Shown one piece after another: positions 1 to 8,333 of a stretch of 64,000 nucleotides of DNA (positions are counted from its first letter, which is position 1; each line of letters begins with the position of its first letter). The notes beneath the pieces are model-generated. The model did no database searches, was not told the origin of the DNA, and saw nothing but the letters and a program-made list of their open reading frames with translations. The DNA is from Mycobacterium sp. E1747 (lineage in GTDB: Bacteria; Actinomycetota; Actinomycetes; Mycobacteriales; Mycobacteriaceae). The position numbers and the translations under genes were made by a program. The stretch covers positions 1 through 64,000 of the forward strand of contig NZ_LZJI01000073.1 in assembly GCF_001667775.1 (NCBI RefSeq). The letters are read 5' to 3'.

Positions 1-500
1 TGGATCAGCACCGGTGCCCGGCACCCCGGCGCGAGATCGTGGCGCCGCCAGACGTCGAGCAGGTTGTCGCGGCCGCCCGGGCCGTAGGAGATGTTGGAGG
101 TCTGCGCCGCGTACCGGCGATGCGGACCGGGCCGGCCCAACACGCCGCCGCGCGGTGCGCAGACCGGCTTGGTGGCGCCCGGGTGGCACACCTGCTCGCG
201 GAAGTCCGCGCCGAACGACTCCTCGAGAGCCGCGGTGAGGGCCCGATCCGCCCGCTGCGCCGCCCAGCTGGCGCCGACGCGGCCGATGGATGGGTGCGAG
301 ACCCGCGACAACGCGTGGCCGGTGAGGACGTGCGGGGGAAACTCCGTGGACAGCCAGCCGGCGAGACACCCCAGCGCAAACGGTGAACCGCGCAGCAACA
401 GTGCGCCGGCCCGGTAGGCGTCCATCGCATCGGCCGCCAAGCGTGACGCCTGGCCACTGGCCCACGAGCACCGTGAAGTCAAGTGCATGGTCACGCTCAT
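1..500 (-). CDS. Alpha/beta-hydrolase carboxylesterase, LipQ/LipM-like, N-terminal part (3' end outside window)
   Basis: The minus strand reads open from an ATG at 500 to the window edge (about 166 residues). The protein starts MSVTMHLTSR and contains the stretches STEFPPHVLTGHAL, YAAQTSNISYGPGGR and LLDVWRR, which are typical of the N-terminal cap region of mycobacterial Lip esterases of the LipQ/LipM type. The catalytic GDSAG region and the oxyanion HGG lie beyond the edge and cannot be seen. Placement beside a later echA14 homologue agrees with lipQ of M. tuberculosis (Rv2485c next to Rv2486), so LipQ is the best guess from synteny. The start is provisional because a GTG lies further upstream in frame. 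Confidence 0.7.
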   Translation of the reverse strand, partial: MSVTMHLTSRCSWASGQASRLAADAMDAYRAGALLLRGSPFALGCLAGWLSTEFPPHVLTGHALSRVSHPSIGRVGASWAAQRADRALTAALEESFGADFREQVCHPGATKPVCAPRGGVLGRPGPHRRYAAQTSNISYGPGGRDNLLDVWRRHDLAPGCRAPVLI

Positions 501-687
501 GACAACGCCACCCGTCGACGCTATGCACACGTCCCAATGCGGTAAACGGCCGATGAGCAGCCGGTGTTGTACGTGTGTCAAGGGCCCCAACAATAGCCGA
601 TACTTGCGGTGCGCGAACGCTTTTCGTGCGCGACGCGGCGGCGAGTCGTGTCGCGACACGCCGTTGGAATAGACTGACCTGCGCATT

Positions 688-761
688 GCCTCCGTAGCTC
701 AGGTGGATAGAGCAAGGGCCTTCTAATCCCTAGGTCGCACGTTCGAGTCGTGCCGGGGGCA
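688..761 (+). tRNA. tRNA-Arg (anticodon TCT)
   Basis: The cloverleaf can be drawn by hand. The acceptor stem is GCCTCCG with CGGGGGC (one G-U pair), the D stem GCTC/GAGC, the T arm GCACG-TTCGAGT-CGTGC, and the anticodon loop CTTCTAA gives TCT. The discriminator is A, followed by CC. The anticodon stem AGGGC/TCCCT has a C-T mismatch at its loop-closing pair, so this copy may be weaker or divergent from the usual mycobacterial tRNA-Arg(TCT). It stands alone, just inside the left end of an accessory block. Confidence 0.85.
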
Positions 762-780
762 CCCAACGTAATGTATGACG

Positions 781-873
781 TCGGCTGATGCTTGACATTC
801 CTGCTTCGGGTGATGCCTGACAGTGTTTCGGCTGATGCGTGACACCTACTTCGGTTGATCCTTGACACCCCCT
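781..873. repeat. Four tandem imperfect direct repeats, 22-25 bp each
   Basis: Units begin at 781, 806, 828 and 851. Each has the core TCGG-N-TGATGC-N-TGACA (the last has TGATCC). Read on the minus strand the core is TGTCA-N-GCATCA-N-CCGA. Tandem sites like this are known at the ends of some IS481-type elements, where the transposase binds, but no transposase gene is seen next to them here. They could be a solo IS end left after deletion, or binding sites for a regulator of the downstream genes. Confidence 0.7.
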
Positions 874-920
874 CATGAGGAGGCGAGCGTCGGCAGAGCA
901 GCGTCATCGGGCCGTGTCGG

Positions 921-1661
921 TCAGGCGCTAAACCCGCCGTCGACGTTCCAGGTAATGCCGGTGATGAAGTCTGCCTCCGGACTTACCAGGTAAGCCACGG
1001 CGCTGGCGATGTCCTCGGCGCGGCCGTAGTGACCGACCGCCGTGAGTTGCCGCATGGCGTCGGCGAATTTGCCCACATCCGGATTAGCGTCGGTCGCCGT
1101 AGGCCCCGGCTGGATGACATTGACCGTGATGCCGCGCGGGCCCAGCTCGCGGGCCAGCCCGCGCGTCAACCCGCCGAGCGCGGCCTTGGTCATGGCATAG
1201 ACAGCGCTGCCCGGATGCGGAACGCGGTCAGCGAAGATGCTGCCCGTGGTGACGATGCGGCCACCGGCACCTAGGTGCGGAATCGCCCGCTGGATCGCCA
1301 CGAATACGCCCCTAACATTGACCGCCAGCATCCGATCGAAGTCCTGCAACGCAAAAGATTCGGCGACACCGGAGTTACTCAGGCCGGCGTTGTTCACCAG
1401 GATGTCTAAGCCGCCGAAGGCCGCCACCGCGGCATCGACCGCATCGGTCACCTGTTGCGCGTCGGCGCTATCGGCCCGAATGGCTACCGCCGCGCCGCCC
1501 CGTTCCGACACCTCCGCCCGCAGCGTCTCTGCCGCAGTTCCCGAAGCGGCGTAGGTGAACCCCACCATCGCGCCGTCGGCGGCCAACCGCTTGACGATCG
1601 CCGCGCCGATACCCCGCGAGCCACCGGTTACCAGTGCCCGCCTCCCCACCAGAACATTCAT
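921..1661 (-). CDS. Short-chain dehydrogenase/reductase (SDR)
   Basis: A 246-residue classical SDR. It has the cofactor motif TGGSRGIG at residues 10-17, the NNAG motif, the catalytic YAMTK and a C-terminal IXWNVDGGFSA, so an NAD(P)H-linked oxidoreductase is clear but the substrate is not. The ATG at 1661 is chosen because a strong AAGGAGG lies about 11 bases upstream and the Rossmann fold starts right after it. It is the last gene of a minus-strand run with the NmrA-like protein, the FMN reductase and the luciferase-like monooxygenase, 17 bases after the NmrA gene, so co-transcription is likely. Confidence 0.9.
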   Translation of the reverse strand: MNVLVGRRALVTGGSRGIGAAIVKRLAADGAMVGFTYAASGTAAETLRAEVSERGGAAVAIRADSADAQQVTDAVDAAVAAFGGLDILVNNAGLSNSGVAESFALQDFDRMLAVNVRGVFVAIQRAIPHLGAGGRIVTTGSIFADRVPHPGSAVYAMTKAALGGLTRGLARELGPRGITVNVIQPGPTATDANPDVGKFADAMRQLTAVGHYGRAEDIASAVAYLVSPEADFITGITWNVDGGFSA

Positions 1662-1678
1662 ATCGGTGCCCGCCTCCT

Positions 1679-2539
1679 TCAGCTTTGGGATCCGAAGACG
1701 CGCCGCGTCCAGTCGGCGAACGACTGCCACCGGATGTCCGGGTTCGCGGTGTGTAGGGCCTCGATGTCTACGCGGTAACCCGGGCCGTTGAGGAACTGCC
1801 ACATCGCGTGCATATCGGGATTGGCGATGGACTCCAGCGGGGTCTGTTCATGTCGCACGGTGTGCCCCAGCGCCGCGCTGAGCGCGTCGGCCATCTGCGC
1901 CGGCGTCGGAGCGTCGCCGGCCAGCTCGATGCGCCGCCCCAAGTACGGCTCCGGATTCGCTAGCACCTTCGCGACGAACGCACCCAAGTCCGGACGGGCC
2001 AACTGTTGCAACGGACGATCGGGCGGCAATGGCAGATCGAGCACCCCGGCATTGATGCGGTCCATTCCGCCGAGCGCATTGTCGAAGAAATAGGTGGGGG
2101 CGGTAATGGTGTACGGCACACCGCTTGCGGTCAGCTCTGCCTCGATGATGGCTTTGCTTTCGAAATGCGGCACACCGGTGCGCTGATCCGCGCCGGCGAC
2201 CGAACTGAACACCAGGTGTGGCACCTGCTCGTCGATGGCCGCCCTGACGATCGCACGGCCCTGGGCCACCTCGGCATCGACCCCCGCGTCGAACGGGGTG
2301 GTCAGCGCGAATACTCCTGCGACACCGCGCGCCGCCACGTCAAGCGCACTGCGGTCGTCGAGAGAGCCGACGACAATCTCGACGCCGCGCTCACGCAGCC
2401 GCCGAACCGACGGCACGTCTGGACGCCGCACCATTGCGCGCACCCGGGCTCCGTGGGCCAGCAACGCGGTGGCAACCGCGCCACCCTGCCCACCGGTGGC
2501 ACCCAACACCAGAAAGGGTGATTCGGAGGTCGCTCTCAA
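1679..2539 (-). CDS. NmrA-like NAD(P)-binding protein
   Basis: A 286-residue atypical SDR of the NmrA/HSCARG type. The N-terminal dinucleotide motif is GATGGQGG, followed by the family-typical RAMVRRP and FSSVAG, and the usual SDR tyrosine-lysine catalytic pair is not evident. Members act as NADP(H) sensors or as quinone/flavone reductases. The TTG at 2539 is preferred: AAGGA sits 6 bases upstream and the product then starts just before the fold. A GTG at 2566 would add nine residues. It lies between the FMN reductase and SDR genes in the same operon. Confidence 0.82.
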   Translation of the reverse strand: MRATSESPFLVLGATGGQGGAVATALLAHGARVRAMVRRPDVPSVRRLRERGVEIVVGSLDDRSALDVAARGVAGVFALTTPFDAGVDAEVAQGRAIVRAAIDEQVPHLVFSSVAGADQRTGVPHFESKAIIEAELTASGVPYTITAPTYFFDNALGGMDRINAGVLDLPLPPDRPLQQLARPDLGAFVAKVLANPEPYLGRRIELAGDAPTPAQMADALSAALGHTVRHEQTPLESIANPDMHAMWQFLNGPGYRVDIEALHTANPDIRWQSFADWTRRVFGSQS

Positions 2540-2572
2540 CAGGGTTCCTTGGCGCCACGGCCGCACACCGAC

Positions 2573-3217
2573 TCAGTCTTCGACGTTTTCGCCCCCTTCT
2601 GGTGGCTGCCACCCGGCCAGCAGGCGCTCCATGTCGGTCAGCTCCTCGGAAAACACATCCCGACGAGTGCGGGGACCGCACGCTTGTACGAGCCGAGCGA
2701 AATCGTCGGCGGCTTTGCGGATCCTCTCCGAGAGGCCAACGGAACCATGTTGGGCGCCGAAGTCATGAGTGGCCGCGTACACCCCCGTCGGCGACACCAC
2801 CGCATGCAGGTAGGAGAACATCGGCCGCAACGCGTGTTCGAGCACCAGCGAGTGCCGCTCGGTACCACCGGTCGCCGCGATCAGCACTGGCATGTCCGAC
2901 AGGGTTTGCTCCGGCAACACGTCAAAAAACGATTTGAACAACCCGCTGAACGAGGCATTGAATGCCGGGGTCACGGCAATCACCCCGTCGGCGTCGGCGA
3001 CCGTGTCGAAGGCGGATTCGAGGTCCGGCGCGGCGAACCCTGCCAGCATCGCGTCCACGATCGGGCGGGCCAGGGGGCGCAGCTCGATCACCGATGCGGT
3101 CGCGGTCAGGTTCCGGTCCGCCAACGCCGCACGCACCGCCGCGGTAATCCGGTCGGCCAGCAGCCGGGTCGATGACGGTTCTCGCAGCCCGCCGCTGATG
3201 ATTGCCAACTTCGTCAT
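2573..3217 (-). CDS. NADPH-dependent FMN reductase, CE1759-type (partner of a luciferase-like monooxygenase)
   Basis: A 214-residue flavodoxin-fold reductase starting MTKLAIISGGLREPSSTRLLAD, with TPAFNASFSGLFKSFFD and the glycine-rich ATGGTERHS. The sequence fits the flavin reductase family that is regularly encoded beside CE1758-type luciferase-like monooxygenases. It should supply reduced FMN to the partner enzyme. Its ATG overlaps the stop of the monooxygenase gene by four bases (ATGA), which supports translational coupling and a two-component system. Confidence 0.9.
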   Translation of the reverse strand: MTKLAIISGGLREPSSTRLLADRITAAVRAALADRNLTATASVIELRPLARPIVDAMLAGFAAPDLESAFDTVADADGVIAVTPAFNASFSGLFKSFFDVLPEQTLSDMPVLIAATGGTERHSLVLEHALRPMFSYLHAVVSPTGVYAATHDFGAQHGSVGLSERIRKAADDFARLVQACGPRTRRDVFSEELTDMERLLAGWQPPEGGENVED

Positions 3218-4356
3218 GCGCGGTCCTGCCCTGAAGTGGCGGGCCGTTGTGCGCTGCTAGCGCCGGAGTCGCTGCTGGTCGCCGCCTTGACCAGCGCCTC
3301 ATGCGTGGGAGCGTCGGGCACGTGGTCCGGTCTGCCGATCGCAAACTCCTTGCGCAGTACCGGTATCACTTCTTCTCCAAGCAGGTCGAGTTGTTCCAAC
3401 ACCACCTTCAGCGGTAGACCGGCGTGGTCAATCAGGAACAACTGCCGCTGGTAGTCGCCGGCATATTCGCGGAAACCCAGCGTCCGATCGATCACCTGCT
3501 GTGGTGAACCGACGGTCAACGGTGTCTGGGCGGTGAACTCCTCCAGACTCGGGCCGTGCCCGTAGACCGGGGCATTGTCGAAATAGGGCCGAAACTCCGC
3601 GGTCGCATCCTGACTGTTGGGTCGCATGAAAACCTGCCCGCCGAGACCCACAATCGCCTGATCGGCGGTGCCATGCCCGTAGTGCTCGAACCGTTGCCGG
3701 TACAACTGCACCATTCGTTTGGTGTGCCACGACGGCCAGAAGATGTGGTTGGCGAAGAAACCGTCGCCGTGATACGCGGCCAATTCAGCGACCTCCGGGG
3801 TCCGGATTGACCCGTGCCACACGAACGGTGGCACTCCGTCCAACGGTCGGGGCGTCAGGGTGAAGCCCTGTAACGGCGTGCGGTAATTGCCGCTCCAGTC
3901 GACGACGTCTTCGCGCCACAGCCGCCTCAGGAGGCCGTAATGCTCGACGGTCAACGGGATCGCTGCCCGGATGTCTTGGCCGAACCAGGGGTAGACCGGC
4001 CCGGTGTTCCCGCGGCCAAGCATCACGTCCACCCGTCCCTCGGAAAGATGCTGCAGCACGGCGAAGTCCTCGGCGATCTTCACCGGATCGTTCGTGGTGA
4101 TCAATGTCGTCGAGGTGGAAAGAATGATCCGCTCGGTCTTTGCCGCGATGTAGCCCAACAGGGTTGTCGGCGAGGACGGCACGAACGGCGGGTTGTGGTG
4201 CTCGCCGGTGGCGAACACGTCAAGACCGACCTCTTCGGCTTTCTCCGCGATCATCACCGTGGCACGGATGCGCTCGGCTGCGGTGGGTGTGTAGCCCGTC
4301 GTCGGATCCTCGGTGACGTCACCGACCGTAAAAATCCCGAATTGCATACCGGACAT
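3214..4356 (-). CDS. FMN-dependent luciferase-like monooxygenase, CE1758 type
   Basis: A 380-residue TIM-barrel flavin monooxygenase (bacterial luciferase superfamily). Visible markers are MQFGIFTVGDVTEDP at the N terminus, FATGEHHNPPF, STTLITTNDPVKIAEDFAVLQHLSEGRVDVMLGRGN and WHGSIRTPE. The substrate is unknown. The ATG at 4356 is chosen because AGGTGT precedes it by five bases; the upstream GTG at 4371 lacks a good site. It is the first gene of the minus-strand operon 4356-921. The divergent DUF5996 gene shares the 157-base intergenic region. Confidence 0.9.
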   Translation of the reverse strand: MSGMQFGIFTVGDVTEDPTTGYTPTAAERIRATVMIAEKAEEVGLDVFATGEHHNPPFVPSSPTTLLGYIAAKTERIILSTSTTLITTNDPVKIAEDFAVLQHLSEGRVDVMLGRGNTGPVYPWFGQDIRAAIPLTVEHYGLLRRLWREDVVDWSGNYRTPLQGFTLTPRPLDGVPPFVWHGSIRTPEVAELAAYHGDGFFANHIFWPSWHTKRMVQLYRQRFEHYGHGTADQAIVGLGGQVFMRPNSQDATAEFRPYFDNAPVYGHGPSLEEFTAQTPLTVGSPQQVIDRTLGFREYAGDYQRQLFLIDHAGLPLKVVLEQLDLLGEEVIPVLRKEFAIGRPDHVPDAPTHEALVKAATSSDSGASSAQRPATSGQDRA

Positions 4357-4513
4357 CGAGTCACACCTCACGGCCGCGGTGCGCTTTGGGACCCGCTATG
4401 TCCGAATAGGCCCGCGGCGCGTGGAAAACGTTACGCCTCGTCCGCAGCACGGGTAAGTGCTTGACTAAAGACCTGGCCGCTAGATGCCGCACCGACGCAG
4501 GAGTGATCAGCCG

Positions 4514-5455
4514 ATGACGCAGGACAACGATGCGTGGCCCAGCCTCCGAATTGACGACTGGGCTCCGACGCGGGCCACACTGCACATGTGGATGCAGATC
4601 GTCGGCAAGGTGCGACTCGCCCACTCGCCGATGGTCAACCATTGGTGGCAAGTCACTTCGTACGTGACTCCCCGCGGGTTGACAACCTCGGCAATTCCGT
4701 ATGGGGCCGAGGTCTTCGACATCGAATTCGATTTCATCGATCACCAGTTGCGGATTCGAAGCAGCGCCGGCACCACCCGTGCCGTGGCCCTGGAAGCGAT
4801 GTCGGTCGCCGAATTCTACGCGCGGACCATGCGGGCATTGGATGAACTGGCACTCCCCACGCGCATCCAGTCACATCCCAACGAAGTCGACCCGGCCCTG
4901 CCGTTCACTGAGGACACCGAGCACGCGTCGTACGACCCTACCGCCGCCAACCTGTTCTGGCGCCAGCTCCTTCATGCCGACCGGGTACTTGGGCAGTTCC
5001 GGTCGCGCTTCGTCGGCAAGGTAAGCCCCGTGCATTTCTTCTGGGGCGCAATGGATCTCGCGTGTACTCGATTTTCCGGCCGCAAAGCGCCTCGCCATCC
5101 CGGTGGTGCGCCGAATTGTGGGGACTGGGTCATGGTCGAGGGCTACTCACACGAACTGAGCAGCTGCGGGTTTTGGCCGGGCGGGGGTGATGAGGGTGCG
5201 TTCTACGCTTACGCCTATCCGGAGCCCGACGGATTCGCCGACCACGCGGTCAGCCCCGCCGAGGGTGGTTACCGCAAAGATCTCGGTGAATTCGTCTTGC
5301 CGTATGAGGTTGTGCGGCGGGCGACTGACCCAGATCGGACGCTGCTCGGTTTTCTCCAAGACACCTATGAAGCGGCGGCGCTCAATGCTGGCTGGAACCG
5401 CGCCGCGTTGGAAGACGACCCGAATCGGTGGAGCGCCTACCGAACACGCGGATGA
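4514..5455 (+). CDS. DUF5996 family protein
   Basis: A 313-residue soluble protein starting MTQDNDAWPSLRIDDWAPT, with HMWMQIVGKVRL, MVNHWWQV, FFWGAMDLACTRFSGR and YSHELSSCGFWPGG, a pattern of the uncharacterised DUF5996 family. No catalytic motif is recognised. The ATG at 4514 is preceded by GGAG about ten bases upstream. Its stop overlaps the start of the MFS transporter gene by four bases (ATGA), so the two are probably translated together. Confidence 0.85.
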   Translation: MTQDNDAWPSLRIDDWAPTRATLHMWMQIVGKVRLAHSPMVNHWWQVTSYVTPRGLTTSAIPYGAEVFDIEFDFIDHQLRIRSSAGTTRAVALEAMSVAEFYARTMRALDELALPTRIQSHPNEVDPALPFTEDTEHASYDPTAANLFWRQLLHADRVLGQFRSRFVGKVSPVHFFWGAMDLACTRFSGRKAPRHPGGAPNCGDWVMVEGYSHELSSCGFWPGGGDEGAFYAYAYPEPDGFADHAVSPAEGGYRKDLGEFVLPYEVVRRATDPDRTLLGFLQDTYEAAALNAGWNRAALEDDPNRWSAYRTRG

Positions 5456-6939
5456 CCGCCGAACGAAAAGCCATTGCCGCGCAGCGAGTTCCGCTGACGT
5501 CGCCTGCGGCGCGGTGGCTGATCGCAGCTGCGGTCCTTGGCTCTGGCATCGCCTTTCTCGACGGCACAGTGGTCAATGTCGCGCTCCCCGCTATCGGACG
5601 TGACTTGCGCACCGGGTTGACGGGCCAGCAGTGGGTACTCGACGGCTACCTGCTGTCGCTGGCGACGTTGCTGCTTTCCGGAGGCGCGGCGGGCGACCGT
5701 TATGGCCGGCGCCGTATTTTTATCGGCGGCTTGGCCGTTTTTACCGTGGCCTCTCTCGCCTGCGGACTATCGCCGACCGTGAGCTGGCTGATTGGCGCAC
5801 GGATGGTTCAAGGCGTCGGCGCGGCAGCGTTGGTTCCCGGCAGTCTTGCATTGATCGACGTCGGAATCAAAGACCAAGACCGAGGGCGTGCCGTGGGGAT
5901 TTGGGCGGGCATGTCCGGGGTGACCTCGGCGCTCGGTCCGTTGATCGGTGGTTGGCTTGTCGACGCCGCATCCTGGCGATGGATCTTCTTTGTGAACGTT
6001 CCACTGGCTGCCGCCGCGGTGTGGATCGCGGCTCGCCACGTTCCCGAATCGAGCAACACCACCGCACGCGGAGGCCCTGATGTCCTCGGCGCCGCAGCGG
6101 CCGTGGTCGGCCTTGCGGGCGTCATCTACGCGCTGATCGAAACCCCTTCTCGCGGCTGGACTTCGGTCACCGTGGCGGCCGCCGCAATCGGCGTCGCGGC
6201 ACTCGTGATGTTTGCGTTGATCGAGTCGCGTGCCGCCGCCCCGGTGCTACCGCTGCAGTTATTTCGCTTACGCCAATTCACTGGCGCGAACCTCACCACT
6301 CTCGCCGTCTATGCCGCGCTCGGAGGCGCTCTCTTTTTGTTGGCGCTGCAGTTGCAGCAAAGCCTCGATTACTCGGCGCTAGCCGCCGGCCTCGCGACGC
6401 TGCCCACCACCGTCATCATGTTGCTCGGCTCGCCGTTGGCCGGGGCCTTCGCGGAGCGTGCGGGTCCGCGGCTGCCCATGACAATCGGCCCACTGTTTGC
6501 CGCAGCCGGACTGGCCTTTATGGCACGCATCACCCCGGGGTCGTCATATCTCGAAGCGGTGCTGCCTGCAGTCACCGTCTTCGGCCTCGGCTTGGCGTTC
6601 ACCGTCGCGCCGCTCACCGCCGCGGTCCTCGCCACCGTGCCGGAAGAGCTTGCCGGAACCGCTTCAGGCGTCAACAACGCGGTCGCGCGCCTTGGCGGAC
6701 TGCTCGCCGTCGCGGTCTTGCCAACCGCGGCCGGTGTCGACGCCGGCATCGGACAACCGCTCGGCCGCAGCTTCGCAGTTGCAATGCTCATTGTCGCTGC
6801 AGTCTCCGCGAGCGGTGGGGTCGTCGCGGTCCTCACCATTCGTAGCGGCGTCCGCGTCGTACACCAAGTACTGCCCGGGGTTAACTGCGCCTGCCAGGAC
6901 CCCTGCACGCGACATGCCGAAGGCTTGGAAGGCGTGTAG
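5452..6939 (+). CDS. MFS drug exporter, DHA2 (EmrB/QacA, 14-TMS) type
   Basis: A 495-residue membrane protein with motif C-like and A-like signatures: FLDGTVVNVALPAIGRDL in helix 1, GDRYGRRRIFIGG between helices 2 and 3, and GSLALIDVGIKDQDRGRAVGIWAGMSG. These place it in the proton-driven DHA2 exporters. The C-terminal 30 residues (after TIRSGVR) are Cys/His-containing and unlike a membrane helix, and abut a gene remnant, so the natural end of the protein may have been altered by a rearrangement. It overlaps the DUF5996 gene by ATGA. Confidence 0.88.
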   Translation: MTAERKAIAAQRVPLTSPAARWLIAAAVLGSGIAFLDGTVVNVALPAIGRDLRTGLTGQQWVLDGYLLSLATLLLSGGAAGDRYGRRRIFIGGLAVFTVASLACGLSPTVSWLIGARMVQGVGAAALVPGSLALIDVGIKDQDRGRAVGIWAGMSGVTSALGPLIGGWLVDAASWRWIFFVNVPLAAAAVWIAARHVPESSNTTARGGPDVLGAAAAVVGLAGVIYALIETPSRGWTSVTVAAAAIGVAALVMFALIESRAAAPVLPLQLFRLRQFTGANLTTLAVYAALGGALFLLALQLQQSLDYSALAAGLATLPTTVIMLLGSPLAGAFAERAGPRLPMTIGPLFAAAGLAFMARITPGSSYLEAVLPAVTVFGLGLAFTVAPLTAAVLATVPEELAGTASGVNNAVARLGGLLAVAVLPTAAGVDAGIGQPLGRSFAVAMLIVAAVSASGGVVAVLTIRSGVRVVHQVLPGVNCACQDPCTRHAEGLEGV

Positions 6940-6942
6940 TCG

Positions 6943-7140
6943 CGATCGCCTGCTACAGCCGTGTTGAGCTCACTGCGGAGCCCGCGCAGGTCTCGTCGTA
7001 TTTCACGGTGTTCACCGGGATCGGTCCGGACCACTACGGCCGCTACCGCGATGTCTTCGTCCCGCTCGGAAAGGCCTGGTTGATCGCGCACCGATTCGTC
7101 TCAACGGACCGGCGGGCGCCGAATCCGAACGACGGCACCA
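6943..7140 (+). pseudogene. Remnant of a SnoaL/NTF2-like protein, C-terminal part
   Basis: The frame that contains 7008 reads RVELTAEPAQVSSYFTVF, then TGIGPDHYGRYRDVFVPLGK and AWLIAHRFVSTDRRAPN. This looks like the last two beta strands of a SnoaL/NTF2-like domain (SYFTVF, GRYRD, W-hydrophobic-HR). No start codon or N-terminal half is present. The frame stays open into the LuxR gene at 7251, but that gene has its own ribosome site, so this is read as a relic rather than as an N-terminal extension. Family assignment is by eye only. Confidence 0.45.
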
Positions 7141-7250
7141 CCGTCGTCGGTCGGTCTCATGACTCGACGCGCAGCGACGGCACGCGTTCGTACCGCTATT
7201 TGCCCATGCCGCGCGCAGCGCCGGAGTTATCCTTCGGCGAAGGAGGACCC

Positions 7251-8333
7251 ATGACGCTCGCATCGACCGCCAGCCCTGAGCGGGCGGTGCTCGCTGGGTT
7301 CGGTGGTCGCGTCCGCCAGGCCTGCGACCAGGCGCGCACGGCTGTCGATCCGCGTCCGCTGGAGCGCCTCAGCGCCGAGCTACGAGCAGTGCTGCGTTCG
7401 CCGGGCCATCCGCCGCGGGTGTCCGCTGAGCTCACCGGGATGCTCGCCGAACTGGCACAGGCCCGTGCGGCCCAGCTCAAGCGCGGCGACTCGGTGTCGC
7501 CGGCGGGCGCCGTCAGCGCGGTGTACGAGCAATTGGACGGCCTTCGCACCGCCGATACCGCACCGGCACTGATCGAGGCCGCAGCGCACGCAGCAGTGTC
7601 ATGCATCGGCGCCGACCGGGTGTTCGTCTCACGAGTGACCGCGTCATCCTGGATTGTGCAAGCCGTCGCCGGTAGCACGTCGGGTGGCGCGCTGGCGACG
7701 TTGGAGAAGCGTCTGCGCGGCATCCCCGCCGTGCTGGGGGCACCCGAACGAGCCTGCCTCGACAGCCGCCACGCTCTTCTGGTCGACGGGGACGCCGCCC
7801 AAGGTTCTGACTTCGGTCGCTCCACGGGCAGCGCAAGCTATGTCGTGGCTCCGGTGCTTGCGGCCGGCGACGTGGAGTTGTTGATCCACGCCGACCGGGA
7901 ACCGACGCGGGGCCGACTCGACGTCGTCGCTCAGGAGACCGCCGGTCAGTTCGCCGACGGCCTGGGTCTGCTGCTGGACAACTTACAGCTGCGGACCACG
8001 TTGGTACGCGGGTCGCAGCGCCCCGACCCCGACCCGGCCGATGCGGCGCCGGGCCAACCGATACCCCTGGACGGCGCGCCGTTGCCGGGCGGGCACTCCC
8101 TGCCGGCCGGCGCCAACTCGGCTGCCGCCAAAGTGCTTTCGCCACGCGAACTCGAGGTCATGCAATGCATGGCTCGTGGTCAGCGCAACGCCGAGATCGC
8201 CGCGGAGCTGATCCTCGGCGAAGCGACGATCAAAAGTCATGTCGCCGCGATCATGCGCAAGCTGCACACCCGTACGCGTGCTGAGGCTGTGGCGCGTTAC
8301 CTGCGCATGGCGGGTGGGACCGAACCCGAATGA
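7251..8333 (+). CDS. GAF-LuxR family transcriptional regulator (first of tandem pair)
   Basis: A 360-residue regulator. The middle part (about residues 90-250) resembles a GAF sensor domain, and the C terminus carries a LuxR helix-turn-helix: LSPRELEVMQCMARGQRNAE, then GEATIKSHVAAIMRKLHTRT. There is no receiver domain, so it probably senses a ligand rather than a phosphoryl group. The ATG at 7251 has AAGGAGGA directly upstream. Its stop overlaps the ATG of a second LuxR regulator by four bases. Confidence 0.9.
   Translation: MTLASTASPERAVLAGFGGRVRQACDQARTAVDPRPLERLSAELRAVLRSPGHPPRVSAELTGMLAELAQARAAQLKRGDSVSPAGAVSAVYEQLDGLRTADTAPALIEAAAHAAVSCIGADRVFVSRVTASSWIVQAVAGSTSGGALATLEKRLRGIPAVLGAPERACLDSRHALLVDGDAAQGSDFGRSTGSASYVVAPVLAAGDVELLIHADREPTRGRLDVVAQETAGQFADGLGLLLDNLQLRTTLVRGSQRPDPDPADAAPGQPIPLDGAPLPGGHSLPAGANSAAAKVLSPRELEVMQCMARGQRNAEIAAELILGEATIKSHVAAIMRKLHTRTRAEAVARYLRMAGGTEPE

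Noticed and set aside
578..907. 109-residue minus-strand open frame containing APGTTRTCDLGIRRP
   Set aside because: That peptide is the well-known antisense translation of a tRNA; the frame crosses the tRNA-Arg gene and the direct repeats and has no coding character.
7008..7250. N-terminal extension of the first LuxR regulator starting at GTG 7008
   Set aside because: A strong AAGGAGGA lies directly before the ATG at 7251, and the upstream residues look like a different (NTF2-like) fold with no start site of their own.
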